A stretch of DNA of 64,000 nt from Melastoma dodecandrum (Eukaryota; Streptophyta; Magnoliopsida; Myrtales; Melastomataceae): positions 744,001 through 808,000 of the forward strand of contig JARUPY010000387.1 of NCBI GenBank assembly GCA_029817715.1, written 5' to 3'. This document shows positions 12,764-25,188 of the stretch, one piece after another. Under the pieces are notes generated by a model. That model was not told where the DNA came from and did no database searches. It worked only from the letters and a program-made list of their open reading frames with translations. Positions within the stretch are counted from its first letter, which is position 1, and the number at the start of each line of letters is the position of its first letter. Both the position numbers and the translations under genes were made by a program.

Positions 12764-13006
12764 GTTGGTTAGAGGGGAAGTTAGTTGAGCAGAGACGCGA
12801 GACCCCCAACTTGATCGTACGAACAGGGGAATATTTGTTAGAGATCCCAATATAAAAAGGAGAGAGAGAGCGAGAGGAAAAAAACGATCATTTTTATTTT
12901 CTAAGTTTTACATGTAAGAATGGAGGAAAGTTGAAGGGAGATTTCTGGAGAATGAGGGAAAGGTGACGTTGTTCTGAAGTTGACGATTGAGCCGCTCTCG
13001 CTTGCA
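12599..13006 (+). repeat. copia-1 3' LTR
   Basis: 408 bp matching the 5' LTR from TGTCGGCAGC to CTTGCA. It overlaps the C-terminal extension of the polyprotein. Read on the minus strand it supplies the new, unrelated tail of the interrupted HYPK frame, which stops at about 12894. Confidence 0.95.
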
Positions 13007-13736
13007 CATCACCACCCTTGTGTTTCCGTAAGGTCCTCTCAGCCACCGGTCCAACTGTTTCACATAGAGAGATAACGAAAATCACCTTGTGAATTAAAGG
13101 AAGACATGCCCTGAAGAATTATATCAGAGCAGCAGACCACGAGTTCGTTGGCGATTATGTCAACCTCTGCCGCGTTAATCTTGACGGCAGCCAATTCTTT
13201 CTCCCTACAAAGAGTAAACAGCATCCAATGTACTTTTCATATCCAATTAAACCAGCCTCGTTACTAATTTCAAAGTCAATTCAATCGACACGCTGCGACA
13301 CACCATCACATTAACTCAGCAATCAACATCGATTTACCTCAATCTCAAGGCGTTCCGATCGGCTTCCGCGGAAGCAGCAATGGACGCCATAGCCCGACAT
13401 TTCAACACTCACCAGTCATGCCTATCCCGACATTTCAACACTCACCAGGCGTTCCGATCGGCTTCCGCGGAAGCAGCAATGGACGCCATAGCCCGACATT
13501 TCAACACTCACCAGTCATGCCTATCCAAAATCTACAAAAAGAAATGGAAGATGATAGAGAACTCTCAGAAGGACCACTTGGACTCGAGTGGCGTCGAGCT
13601 GGCGATCCTCGACTCGGTCGGTGATTTTGTCGAAGGCTTTGCTCTGCTGCTGGATGTCCTTCGAATCCACCATGTTATCGATCCCTTCATCTCCACCGCC
13701 GCCACCACCGCCACCTCCTCCTCCGCCCACCTCCAT
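13007..13736 (-). pseudogene. HYPK: HYPK (NatA N-acetyltransferase accessory protein), disrupted
   Basis: HYPK binds the ribosome-associated NatA N-terminal acetyltransferase and controls its activity. On the minus strand, exon 1 (13736-13578) encodes a glycine-rich start and SKDIQQQSKAFDKITDRVED. Exon 2 (13393-13338) encodes AMASIAASAEADRNALRL. Exon 3 (13204-13141) encodes EKELAAVKINAAEVDIIANE. Exon 4 (13054 onward) encodes AERTLRKHKGGD, after which copia-1 cuts the gene. Other damage is visible. Exon 2 with its flank is duplicated with a 99-bp period, the expected AG acceptor before GCTATGGCG is absent, and exon 4 reads CGGTGGCT where the family would need about four more bases to keep frame. 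The interrupted frame would end in about 35 LTR-encoded residues. I infer loss of function. A working paralog elsewhere is likely because HYPK is broadly conserved. Confidence 0.85.
13348..13526. repeat. 99-bp direct duplication of HYPK exon 2 region
   Basis: The 80 bases starting AGGCGTTCCGATCGGCTTCC at 13348 recur without change at 13447. The first copy is followed by a 19-base CGACATTTCAACACTCACC segment that itself repeats sequence inside the unit. The period is exactly 99 bp, a multiple of three. The unit includes almost all of exon 2. Confidence 0.95.
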
Positions 13737-14122
13737 CCTTCCTCGCTTCCTCCCTACAAATCCCTCAATCGACCGAATCGATCAGACTAATCAAACAACG
13801 AACCGGCCCTTCATTTCTACACAATGGGCTTTTCCCATTGCTTGGGCCCATCACAGGCCCATATTCGATTCATAACGAGCTAGGGAACTCTTTTTTGGGA
13901 TAATTATCGTGATTATGACCAAATTATCAGCTACATATCTTGCTTTTCCACTAAACACGGGGTTAACAAAGAAAGCTAGGTTTGTTGACGAGCCGCGGTG
14001 CAATGCAGCTTCCCGTTTGTCACTACTTTCTGTCTTGTTTACATACGCATTCGATACAAAGGATATATCTAAGTCTACGGTCCCGGTGGCTTGGGACGCT
14101 AGCATTGCGTCACTTCTAATTC

Positions 14123-15563
14123 TTACAACCAGGCCGGAAGCCATCCCTTGCCGTCAATGAAGTCGATGGACAGGAAAGGCGCGGCTTCTTCGTCTGTCAG
14201 CTGGCGCGACCATTGGACTCTATGTTCGGACTCTGCTCCCGGGCCGTGGCACTGATACTCTGCGTGGTACAGGTTCCTGATTTTTGTTCCCGGGAGAATC
14301 AAAACATGTCAGGGTACTCTGATGGTTTGCAGCCATCCAACGGAGGTGGATGGAGAGAAATGCATGAGTCGCTTACTTGGTGTTGCCGTCGTAGCTCCAG
14401 TTGGTCCAGCCGTGAGGGACAATGGTCCTTGAGAAGTACATCCTAGCGAAAACCACCCGGGAGTAAGCGCCCTTCGCTCTTCCCAGATAAACATCCCCGA
14501 TGCCGTACACCTTCCCTTTGATGAAGACGAACCCGCTGTTTTCGTCCTTGCTTCCTCTGTTCTGTGCCGTGATCGATCCATGGATGGTCAACCTCTTGTC
14601 ATCTATCACGAATATCTCGCAACTCTATGGAAACCAACCCAATTCATGATTCAGATTACGTCCATCGGCCAACTTCGGCTAGGGTCAATGAAAATGATGT
14701 TATAGAGAAAGGTGGCAGAACATACATGGAAGACAGAACGGCCTCTGCCGAAGATGAAGTCGATTGATCCCTGGATATAACAGTTATCGTAGTAATGCCT
14801 TCCTTTGTAGTCGAAGATCGTGTTGTGTGTGCTGTAGAAGCCACAATGGTAGAACGCGACTTTATCAGCACCAACAAAGGCAGCGACAGATTGGTTCTGC
14901 GAGGTGTAGGGTAACCCTGTCGGAGCATCGTTCTGCAAAGTTTATCCAAGCAGACGCTCTGTAATTTCTTGCCTCTAGGTTCACGAATGTATTCCATGGA
15001 AAGAGACTGATTACCTTGAAGCTGATGCCGAATGCGATAAAATGGGGAGCCTCAACCCGGAAGGCTGCAGAGTCCTTGTTGTCATCAGAGCTTTGATTCC
15101 AGACGATCACAGACCTTCCCCTTCCGTTCCCTCTCATGAATATGTAAGGCTTGTCCTTCGTTACGTGCACTTTCTCCCTGTGCAATCGCGAATTCCGGAC
15201 ACTGTGTCATAAAATCGCTCCATATGTCGATCGATCCGCCTCAATCACGTAACAGCGTCACATCTCTTGAGGTTACCTATATATTCCCTTCCGGACGTGT
15301 ATGATGATCCATTCCGAGTTCCTGCTCGGGACAGAATCGATGGCGGCCTGAACAGACTTGAAGTCGCCATTGCCATTGATATCGACCTTGATCGTCCTGT
15401 TTGTGCCGATCTTCTCCGTCAACAACGGGGAGTCGATGACCGCATTCGGCGTCAACCCACGAACCTCCACGCTCGTGATCGATACAGAAACGAATAAGAA
15501 CGCCACAAGGACAAATTCGGTCGGCCTCCAGGGATTGGAAGCTGGAACGTAACAAGAAATCAT
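14123..15563 (-). CDS. pectinesterase (pectin methylesterase, no PRO domain)
   Basis: Five exons on the minus strand (15563-15277, 15177-15015, 14932-14726, 14624-14377, 14276-14123) join into 352 codons plus TAA, all with GT-AG introns and consistent phases. The enzyme removes methyl esters from homogalacturonan in the cell wall. A hydrophobic signal sequence occupies about residues 15-37 and the catalytic domain follows directly without an N-terminal inhibitor (PRO) domain. Landmarks are VDINGNGDFKSVQAAID, NQSVAAFVGADKVAFYHC, YYDNCYIQGSIDFIFGRG (with the two catalytic Asp), YLGRAKG (the substrate Arg) and GWTNW. The C-terminus ends GWLPAWL, typical of short plant PMEs. Length and architecture match pollen-type PMEs of about 360 residues, but expression cannot be inferred. 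The ATG at 15563 places the signal peptide correctly. An upstream in-frame extension is ignored. Confidence 0.95.
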
Positions 15564-15679
15564 GTTTTGTTGTTTCCTGCAATTTCTTTCTTTTGAGAAA
15601 TATAATATAAAATAATTAGGAAAAGAGGGACTTGCTATAATTGGTTTTAAAAACTTTTTAAACAATTAATTAGTTAGTA

Positions 15680-16344
15680 ATTAGTGCAAGTAAAACAACA
15701 TGCCATTTATAAAGGCTCTTTCCTAAAAGTTATATGTTAGAAGCAAAAGCCTATACTTTATTTTCTTAAAAAACGGAGACATCTATCTATAATAATTAAA
15801 AGAAAATATCTAAATAAATTTTAAATTAAATAATTTATTTAATATCATCGTTACTTATAATCTTGAATTTATATATGTTGAAACCTTTCTTTAACGATCT
15901 TCACCATGATCTCGTGAATGTCTTATATTTAGAAATCACTACATCTAAACACTTCTCGTTTGGAATTTTTTTCTTCTATTATTTTTGTAAGGAATTGACT
16001 CTGAAAAGAAGTGTTGATTACATTTTGCAAAAAATACATAAAGACAGAATTTTGGAGTGCTTTGCGGCTGCAACAAATTAATGTTCACTCTATTCTCGTA
16101 CCTGGAAGTGTTGTTGTAAGTCATACTACTGTTTTACGTACGTAAATTATACTGTTTTACAACTATGTATATTTTCATTTTCAAACACTTCCAATACTTC
16201 ATAATAAATATGAGATAAATAGAATGGTCGAATCATATGAATTTTGACAATAAATGAAAATGAAACTAAAATTAGTTTTCGGGATCTGAAAACCGAGCGT
16301 TAGAGCTACCCTCAGGATCGGAAGGCGGAACTGATCTGAGCTGC
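15680..16344. other. AT-rich intergenic region
   Basis: AT-rich spacer between the divergently transcribed pectinesterase and prefoldin genes, presumably containing both promoters. No gene, clear repeat unit or mobile-element terminus is visible. Confidence 0.5.
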
Positions 16345-18270
16345 TTGAGTCTGGCGGCGGCGTCGGCTTCTTCCTCGTCGACGGAGAGGAGGGGGATACT
16401 GGGGGCGCTGTTCGTTGAGGATGTGCAGACTTACCTCACTCAGTCCAACCTCGACGTCAACTCCGCCCTTTCCTTACTCCAAGAACGGTCATTCTTGTTG
16501 TTCCCCCCCTTTTTTTTTCGTATTGTCTTCCTTTTGCTGATCTCGATTCGTTCTGTTGTGGGTTTGTGGTTTTGTTATGTCTTCGGAGGGTTTGTGATTG
16601 GGAAAAAGAGGAAGGGAAAGTAAAAGGAAATGACCTTATGATTTGGGTCGATCAGGGAGGTTGATTCATGGGTATGACGGTGTTTTGTTTCTTGATCTGT
16701 TGTTGTTGTTGTTGATTAGTTCGATGAATTTTTACATTGTTCTATTTGTTAGTTCAAGATTTACACTTTATGATGATGCTATCTTCTTTAAATTAAGTTA
16801 CCCCCATACATATACGCCTATAGTCCCCCTATCTTGCGAAACGGAGATTGCTTTTTGCACAATGAGGATGCAGATGCCAATGCTGCGCTATCTTACGATT
16901 GGCGATTCAATGAGCTTCAATGATTGTTTCCATGTTAAACTGATTTTATTTGAGTGCTAAGGCATGCTATATTTTCTGGCTTAGGCGTGACTTTGTCTTG
17001 TTTGGTTTTACAGACTCCAACAATATAAGTTGGCAGAGATGATGTTGCTTGCTCAGCAGAGGGAGCTTCAGGTGTGCTCCCAACTGGTCCTTTAACTCTT
17101 TGATTGTGCTTGTATTCGCTTCCATGAACGTTTTTTTATGGTATATTTCCTAATTCTTTCATTCGCCAGAGATTTCTTGATTGCAATTGATATTCGCGTT
17201 TCTTCATTTATTCCACTTTTCACTATGACAGGCTTGAAAATGAGGAGTATTTGGTTTCTAATTACAATTTCTTCTTCTTAAAGGAGTGGCTTGGTTAGAA
17301 GCAGATCGGGATGAGTTTCCACTTTTTGTGATTTACACTTCATCTTTTCTTGTGGTTTCCAGGGAAAAATTCCAGATATTGAGAAGTGTTTGGATGTAGT
17401 AGCAACTATGCAGGCAAAGAAGGATTCTGGTGAGGTTCGTCTTTCCGTTATTTCTTCTGTTTCATGTTCTCTGTTTTCTTCTTGAAATCAATGTTTACAC
17501 CTCGGTCTAATAATTCTATTCTATCCATGTTATTTTACATAAAAAAATCCATGTATTAAGAGAAAAAGGTCCCATAAATTGTGTTAGTCAACCATAGCAA
17601 CGATTGCCCGCTGGAGGTACCACTTAATTGTGATATCTCTGCTGCTTTTCGTATGTCATGCAGGAGCTGATAGCGGATTTTGAAGTCTCTGAAAACATAT
17701 ATTCTCGAGCCTGAATACAAGAAATGGAGTCGGTTTGTTTGTGGTTGGGTGCAAATGTCATGCTGGAGCATTCATTAGAAGAGGTAACGATCATGTCTAC
17801 AAAGTGCCATTTCTTTAGTTTTGTGGTTGAGGTGCTAGAAGCGTCAGCTTATGAAGCTTTTCCTGGTGCAGGCCACTTCTCTTTTGCAGAAGAATTTAGA
17901 AATTGCTAAAGCAAGCCTAGAAGTGCTGCTTGCTGACCTCCAGTTTTTGCGAGATCAAGTAACAATCAGCCAGGTGATTCATTTTAGAGTTACATAAAAG
18001 TAGAAATCGAATGTTGAAACATTTGATTTCAGTTGGTAATTCTGCTGCATTCTCAGGATCATTAGGTTTTTTCTTTTTGATAAGTTGATCATTGGATTTG
18101 CCGGGATGGATTGTTGTCAAAAGATAAACAAAAGATCCTTACTTATCCTCATCGTTTCAAAAACTTGTCCTTGACACTGAAGTTTTTGACAGGTTACAAT
18201 TGCCCGCATTTACAGTTGGGATGTCCGCCAAAGCAGGATTCGTCAAGCTTCTGGTACTCCAAAAGATTAA
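16345..18270 (+). pseudogene. PFD3: prefoldin subunit 3, probable pseudogene
   Basis: Prefoldin is a hexameric cytosolic chaperone that passes nascent actin and tubulin to the CCT complex. Subunit 3 is an alpha-type subunit. Six exons (about 16345-16487, 17014-17071, 17363-17434, 17664-17783, 17872-17973, 18193-18270) join in one frame of about 190 codons with GT-AG introns. The readable protein includes [102 protein letters not shown] and VTIARIYSWDV, covering both coiled-coil arms. Two defects stand out. No in-frame ATG precedes the first exon; the frame reads through TTG and CTG codons there. TGA at 17712-17714 stands where plant PFD3 usually has arginine, a one-step CGA to TGA change. Introns are kept, so it is a duplicated gene rather than a retrocopy. 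Sequencing error at TGA would not explain the missing ATG. Confidence 0.85.
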
Positions 18271-21200
18271 TGAATGAAAAGCTGTTCACAACTGTCAACT
18301 GGTACTCGGGCTTGTAAACTTCATGTTGGTAATGTTTTGATTGTGCTAGTAATATCATTTTTATCTTTATATGAGCTTAGATTTTTATCCGCTTCATCCA
18401 ACCTCAATCGGTTGTTCGAACGGCGTTTCATCTTCGGCTTTTACTTCAGAATTGAAAAGATTAGGCAACGTGCTTGTTTCGTCTGGTAAAGCTGTTATGC
18501 TCGAGCTTTAGACTGGAGTTTACATTTCACCTTGTTGTTTTTCCTGTGAGGGCACATTATCATTCAGATATTCCTTACCTCTGCCTCAATCTGGGTTTAT
18601 TTCGGGTGCTTGATTCATGCATGACCCTCAACTGCATGGGGTAACCTTGATCCCAGAATCCAGTCAACGTAATGGACTGGTCGACCCCATTTTGTGTTGG
18701 ATGCATGTCCACCGAAGAAGAAGAAGAAGAAGAAGGGGTCGGTCATATAATGTCTTTGGTTTGGATGTGGTTGCTATCTGGTTACAACTGGGTCAGGGAT
18801 GACATCATGATGACAGACAGCCATGGTCATTCCATACCCCCCCCAAAAAAAAACAAACCTGTCTACGTCTGAAAATGACTCCTTTCAGCATACGAGGAGT
18901 GCCATGTCAATCAACATTTATGAGCTTGAGCTCTCTGCCCTTGTATTATTGCTGGACTGGAAAAGGAGTTTCTGGGTGTGTGGTCGGTTGAGATTGAGTT
19001 TCTGTATGCGTGTGTTTTGTGCCAAGGCTGCATTCTTTTATTCAGGAAAGTTGGTAAAAGGATGAGGTTGGAATGCAGTCGGGTCCCATTCTGATGCTTT
19101 CTTCTTCTTCTTCTTTCTTTTTTCCTTTCCCTGCAAATGGCTTAGATTTTTTTACACGTACCCAGGTGCTGTCCCCATTTCTTACACTCCCATAAAAGTC
19201 AACAATTTCCGGTATCATTGCACCAGCGATTCATTTTATGATCAATCTAAAGACACGACAGCTGAAAGAAACTATTCAGCTCTCATTCGTCCTCCACCTC
19301 CGCCGCCCCCTCCTGAAATATTATTCCCTGGCATCAGATTCATTAATCTTATGGAGAAGGAGGAGGCTGCACCTTCGGGAGCTTGTACCATCATTCTAGG
19401 CTCAAAAACACAATCCAAGCCAAACCCGGGTCCGATTTCGGCACCCGATCGTCTGTCGGATTCTCGAAAACTGACTGTTTTGAACGTAACGGGCGGGACA
19501 CGGACTAACCCTTGGTCCCCAAAAATTGTCCATATCATGTGTCAATGTCCTAAAACCAGAACAAGAAAAGGCAATTGTTTCGACCTCCGTCGTTGGTTTT
19601 CTTCCCAGGACCACATTTTCACTGACCGACGACCCCTTCTTCATCTTCCATAATATTCTCACCCTACCATTATTGCGTTTGACGATGAGCAAGCGACATT
19701 TCCGTTCTCAATCTCATATGAAACAGTAATAATAATAATATCATTATTTTCCTGGGATTAGGTTTGGTGTGTTATTAGAAGTCACATGGTGTGTCCATCT
19801 GAAAATTAGGGTTGACTGTCGGGAATTTCCCGGTATATAGAAAAATGTTCACGGGCTTCTCTTCGAATATCGTTCCGATTTGTTGTTCATTAAATTAATT
19901 TCTATCGGAGTTTTATAATAATAATAATCATCATCATCATAAATGGCAAAGAAGATTCCTTCTTTTGATTGAAATGTTTATATCACCGGACAACAACTTC
20001 TCAACTGTCTATTCTCGTTAACTGTTCTGTACCTAAGCCGCCCGATTATTTTGGCCTAATCCAGCGAACCACTGGCCATGAAGACGACGTGTCGAAGCAT
20101 ATAGCATAATTAGGCCCTAGCGCGGCACTATTGCATCGGCTTCGGCGCGGGGTCGTCCCTCCGCGAGTTAAAACTTTCCCGCCTCAGTGCGACCTCAGCG
20201 ATATCTATCTTTGTCGAACCGAACAAACCAACGAGCTGCTCGCGACGGCGTCGAGAACGTGCCTCAAGGATCCCAACCTAAGTCGTCAGACATGGGAGAC
20301 GAGCTCTTTCCTATTACTTGGTGAAGTCATGCCTTCCGTCTAAGTGACGTCGATCGTATCCTCATTATCACCCTCGGCCGATTCCTGTCCTAAAATGTTT
20401 TCTAGACTAATGACTTTCTGTGTCGGCGATATTAAAGCCCCGTCGGGCGATAAAATTTTTTACACGTTTAGAATTTATTCCCCGTATTAAAGCAAGAGAC
20501 AGATAATTACAAGGAGACGTGCACGCATGACGAAGCTGATTTGTCTTCTTCCTCTAAAAAATTTTAGAGTTTTTCTTTTCTTTTTCCTTTCTTTATTACC
20601 GGTTAATAAAAACCGCGTTAACTTCTCTTTTGTTTCTTAATTGTCTCCCAAAATTATTTAATTGTTTCCTCTCGCCGGACTTTCATAATTGAACGAAACT
20701 AGAAACAAGACCATTAACTTGACTTTGACCTTGAAAAATATTGCCCAACTTTGAAAACATGTCAAAAGCGAAAGTCCCGATTAATTTCGCTTCTTCTAAG
20801 TTTGTTAGGTGTTTTTGATATATTAAATATAGGAAGAACTGCGTGATTTGCGGGTGTCTTCCCTGTCGGTTTCGTTTATTTCTTTTTACATCAGTTTCAT
20901 TGGGGTTTAGGGTCAACCAAAACAAAAACAAACTTAGCTATGGCTCCACACATGTGTAGCATACTATACAATAGTTATTATGAACACAAAATATGTTATT
21001 TCGAGCTCACGAGAGGCGTAGGACTTATCTTTCTCCATGCACGAAATCGATCGCGCGAACGCACAATTATTTGCATCGTGCTAAAGTATTATATCCATCG
21101 GGAGAGGAGGAGGGTGGTAATCGAGTCAGTTGGTGCCGTAATATATAAATGATGGTCCGTTTATCCCCTTCATGAATATGTTTAAAGTAAGGGGGATATT

Positions 21201-24200
21201 TTAAAGGAGTTTATAATCAATAATGAGACCAGATTAGACGTATGGAGACGCGAAACATGTCCATCGGTAATGGAACCCCTCTAGAAACAGAATCGCAATA
21301 TATTCGGACGTATCGAGATTTCCATCTACAGGTATTGTTTAATGCGGCTAACCTCAATGCCTTCTTTTTTTATTAAAGAAAGGAAAGTCATCTGTTGTTG
21401 GCCATACAAGTGATGAAGAATAAGATTGTTAGAATTGTTCAGTATCGACAGAGTTAGTTAGGCTAAGAAAAGAACACAATGAATTAAACAATGGACCCAT
21501 CATCATCCTCCTATCAAAGGCAAGGGGTTCCGATAACGGCATAAATAGAGGTCAAATGGACAAAAAGCAATCGGACAAGGACGCGGCACGAGAAAACAAA
21601 ATCCAATCTTAATTAAACCGTTTGGACGTGTATCGACCAGCGGCGCCTTCTATTCGGCATGTCGCGGCAAACTCGGCGAAAACAAGGCGTGCGATTGTTG
21701 GCCTTTAACCAATGCATGGTATATATATATATTCTCCTATAAAACCTCATCTTGGCCATAAGCATTATGCATAAAAAAAAAGAACTTTACGCAATGGTCG
21801 ACAAAATGACGATTTATTCCATTCCGTTCCATTTTTTTCTTTTAAATCGGCCGACACTGATCGTACTAATTAAATCTACAATGATCGACCGAAACGGCAT
21901 TGGAATATTCTCAAAAATTAATAAACAACGACACAAGACCGTCAACTCTTAACCCCAGATTCCCATTCCATTTGCAACAAAAATAAATATATCAAAACCG
22001 CAAGGCAACCGGGTGTATGTATATATACAAAAGCTTGCGTTTCATCCAAGTTCACGGGTCCAAATTAAAATCTTATTCGGCGGTAGATTAATATATGGAT
22101 TTTGATGATCCGTCGGTCACCGACTCTATCTTATCGAAGTCGTCACATCAGCAAATTGTGATCTGAAGAGAAACTAGAGACAAAGAAAACTGGGGTTTTA
22201 TACAATTTGCAGATATTGATTAGGGTTGTTGTTCCAAAGGAGGAGAAGATCACACACACCTTGTCAACTTGGAGAGGGGGAGAAACCGACTTTGAATGGC
22301 AGTTGAGAGGAGACACAAACACACACACACACACAGAAACCCCATTTCAATTAACTTGTGGAAAGAAGAAAGGAAAATGTTAGGCAGGCAGGGAGGGATG
22401 TGGAAAGCATAGGACTGCGGTAGACGAGAGCCAAAATTTGCGGAAATTATGATCTTACTCTTGAGACCTTGATCATATTATGATATATATATATATATTA
22501 TTAAACCTTAGTATTATATGTTAAAAATCAAGAGGTGGGAGCGTGAATACGAACCAATCCCCGTTGCCGAATATGCAACACGCAAAGAAATTGGGGGGGG
22601 AGGGGGGGGACAAATAAAAGCCACCAAAAACGCGTAAAAGCGCATGTGCCTTGATTGCGAGTTGCGATCGCTCGCCTATTCCTATCAAATTAATTTCACC
22701 TCCCCCCCTACCACCACCACCTACTAATAACCCAAACTATTTTCTTATTTTGTATATATAATTCCTGCTTACTCAGTTTATTTTAACTCTTTTTTAGTTC
22801 ATTATAATAATCGTCCCTTCGCCCTTTCGCCATGCGTACAAGGATGTTCAAAACCAGAGCCCGCGGGCGTTTTTCTTTCGTGGTTTCGTCCTACACATGT
22901 TTTGATCGGGATTGGATGAATGTACTCAAAGAAAGTTGATAAAGAAACGATTGATGGGGGACGAGAAGTGAATGAGAGAGATGGGTTTGGCCAATTTGCC
23001 ATGCAACATGGATGCAAGCTTTTCCTTTTGCATCTTTTTTTTTTTTGCTTTCTGAGTTCATGAAAAGGATGGGAGGAAGAAGAGATACACCGATGGATGG
23101 ATGGAGGAGGAGGGTGATGTGATGACCCTTTTCCATCACAAATTTGGGAAAGCGAAAGCAATGGGCCTCATTGGTTTTTAGCTTTTGCTTAAAAAGAACA
23201 AGTAAGAGGGTTATGAAAAATGGAAAAGGGACGTGTGGATACACGAGTGTCATCCCCTTTTTCAGCCACAAATGAAGTCAAAATTTAGCCTTTTTTGATG
23301 ACTACTAGAGGAGGTTGTGTTACTCATTTTACCTAAGTAGCTGTTGTAACATTACCAAACCTCTTCTATACATCCCCAACAACACACATCATCTTCATCC
23401 ATCAATCCAAAAAAATCTTAGGCTTCGGATTATGACAATCTCAAACGAATAAAACTAGTGCCTTCCCTCCTCGAAAGATTACATTATGACGACTTTTATG
23501 ATTCGCAGTCGAGAAAAAAAAAAGAAACAAGAAATGCGTTGACCAACCTGGGTGTGGGTGGCACAACTTCATAGAAGGATACGATGGAATGGTTAAACAT
23601 AAGAGACAAGTCGTCCTTGCGTTTGATTAAATGGGATCCTTGGAGGCGCCTCCTCTTTCAAGTCCACATGAACCGCTAACTCATCATCATCATCATCATC
23701 CATTCATCCACTTAAACGACAACCACAACATACGACGCTCTTGATCGTACGTTGTCGGGTCCAAAACAATTGGCCACAATCAGTTCAGTGGGTGCGATCG
23801 TACGTACGGTGAGTTTAAGTCCTTGTTATTATCCTTTCCATCAAAGGAGGACGATTACACGACGATCAAGATCACCCAAGGAAACACCACGTATGACTCA
23901 TCCGCATGTGAAGTGTAAAAGTGATTTCAGGTTCAAATTTCGGACCTACTTTTTTAATGTTCCGAGGAGGAGGCATAGATGGAAACCTCAACTGTTGAAA
24001 AGCCTTAGGGTGAGGACAGCACAGACAAGACAGTACCATTTTGCAAACAACTCCCAACCCAAGTACGTGTGTGTGTAAAAGCCTCGATAAAAATTTAAAG
24101 GCGGACATTAAAGTAAACAAAACAATAATTAAAGGAAAAAAAATGAAAGTAACGAATGGGCAAACTCTTCTTCTTCATCCCCTCCCCTGTTTACACCACG

Positions 24201-25188
24201 TAATTTCAGACCTGATTTGAAAATTTAATTTATTAAATTAATTCACCGTAAATCTGATTTAATCGATTATCTAAGAAAATTTATTTAATATTTTTTCAGT
24301 GGAGAATTTAATAATGGAGGATCAAAGAATACTCAGTTTTCCCGACAAAATCTAATCAGTTTTCCCAATAAAAAAATCATAAAGATAAAATTATAACAGT
24401 TAAATGAAAGTTATTGAAAATTCTTTAAAAAGGGCAATACCAGAAAATCAACATACATCGTCAATATATAAATTAGATCTCGAAAAGCTACTTAATTATC
24501 TTCTTGTAACTTATTCTTTAAAAAATAGAAATAGAAATAAGTGTTCTTATTTTTATATTTTACATTATCGTGTCTAAAAGTTTTTGCAATCATATTTTTT
24601 TTAATTATGTATTAGTATCCGTCGTATCGCGACGTGCTGTTTTATCCGCGGACACTCTTCCCTATCTAAATTGAAGGCCGGTCCATCCCCACGTCATCAT
24701 CAAATCCCACAATAAACACACCCTCGTCATCCCTAAACAAAATGGACATGTCCCCCCTCCCTCCTCCTAATCCCTATACCTTATTATTATTATATTAATC
24801 GGCTAGATTTTCTAATTTACGGAAAGAGGTAAAAACGCAAGGAATGACGACGAATACACGAATACGGGCTTCCGCCTTTAACCGCCAGCTGTCGGTCCTG
24901 ACTTACCTGCGATCGCCGGTTGCGCCGTGTTGGCCGACCTCCACCCCCTCCCCAAAAAACCAGACTTTTTTTTTTAATTCCCAAATAAAAAGAAGAAGGA
25001 AAACTTAAAAAAGGGACTTGCTTTGTTTTCATTTCGTTTCGTTTTCATTCCCCAGACCCTCCCCCCACCCCTTCTCTATATCTCTCTCTCTTTCTCTCAA
25101 AACGTGGGAGAAATCGAAAACCCTCGTTGTCAGAAGTGAGTTCGGAACAGGGGGTTTGAAGCCATGCTCAAGTGAGTCATTCGGTTCG
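18271..25188. other. gene-poor stretch
   Basis: About 6.9 kb in which I support no gene. Open frames are short, lack family resemblance and overlap AT-rich sequence. It contains simple repeats: GAA near 18713-18735, TAA/ATC tracts around 19727-19941, TA near 21720, CA near 22320 and 22325, TA near 22485, CAT near 23680. A more GC-rich island at about 20050-20460 has no recognised content. 24000-25188 is the likely promoter and 5' leader of the WRKY gene, ending in a CT-rich tract at about 25075-25100. Confidence 0.5.

Larger units (their letters stand above)
7691..13006 (+). mobile_element. Ty1/copia LTR retrotransposon (copia-1) inserted in HYPK
   Basis: A complete copia element: 5' LTR, tRNA-Met primer binding site, one long gag-pol frame in the order Gag, protease, integrase, reverse transcriptase, RNase H (the copia order), polypurine tract and 3' LTR. 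Flanks are catcc on the left and catca on the right, a 5-bp target duplication with one later change. Restoring catca rebuilds the HYPK coding sequence exactly. The two LTRs differ at roughly 13 substitutions and a few single-base indels over about 408 bp (about 3%), so the insertion is moderately recent. Two nonsense codons in the polyprotein make this copy non-autonomous. Confidence 0.95.

Noticed and set aside
13588..13875. Plus-strand proline-rich open frame
   Set aside because: It is the antisense of the polyglycine-coding start of HYPK exon 1.
20131..20343. GC-rich open frame of 70 codons
   Set aside because: Short, no start context, no homology recognised and no flanking splice signals; probably chance in a GC-rich island.
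22802..23271. Two overlapping minus-strand frames of about 120 codons
   Set aside because: Low complexity, mutually overlapping in different frames, with no domain or splice support.
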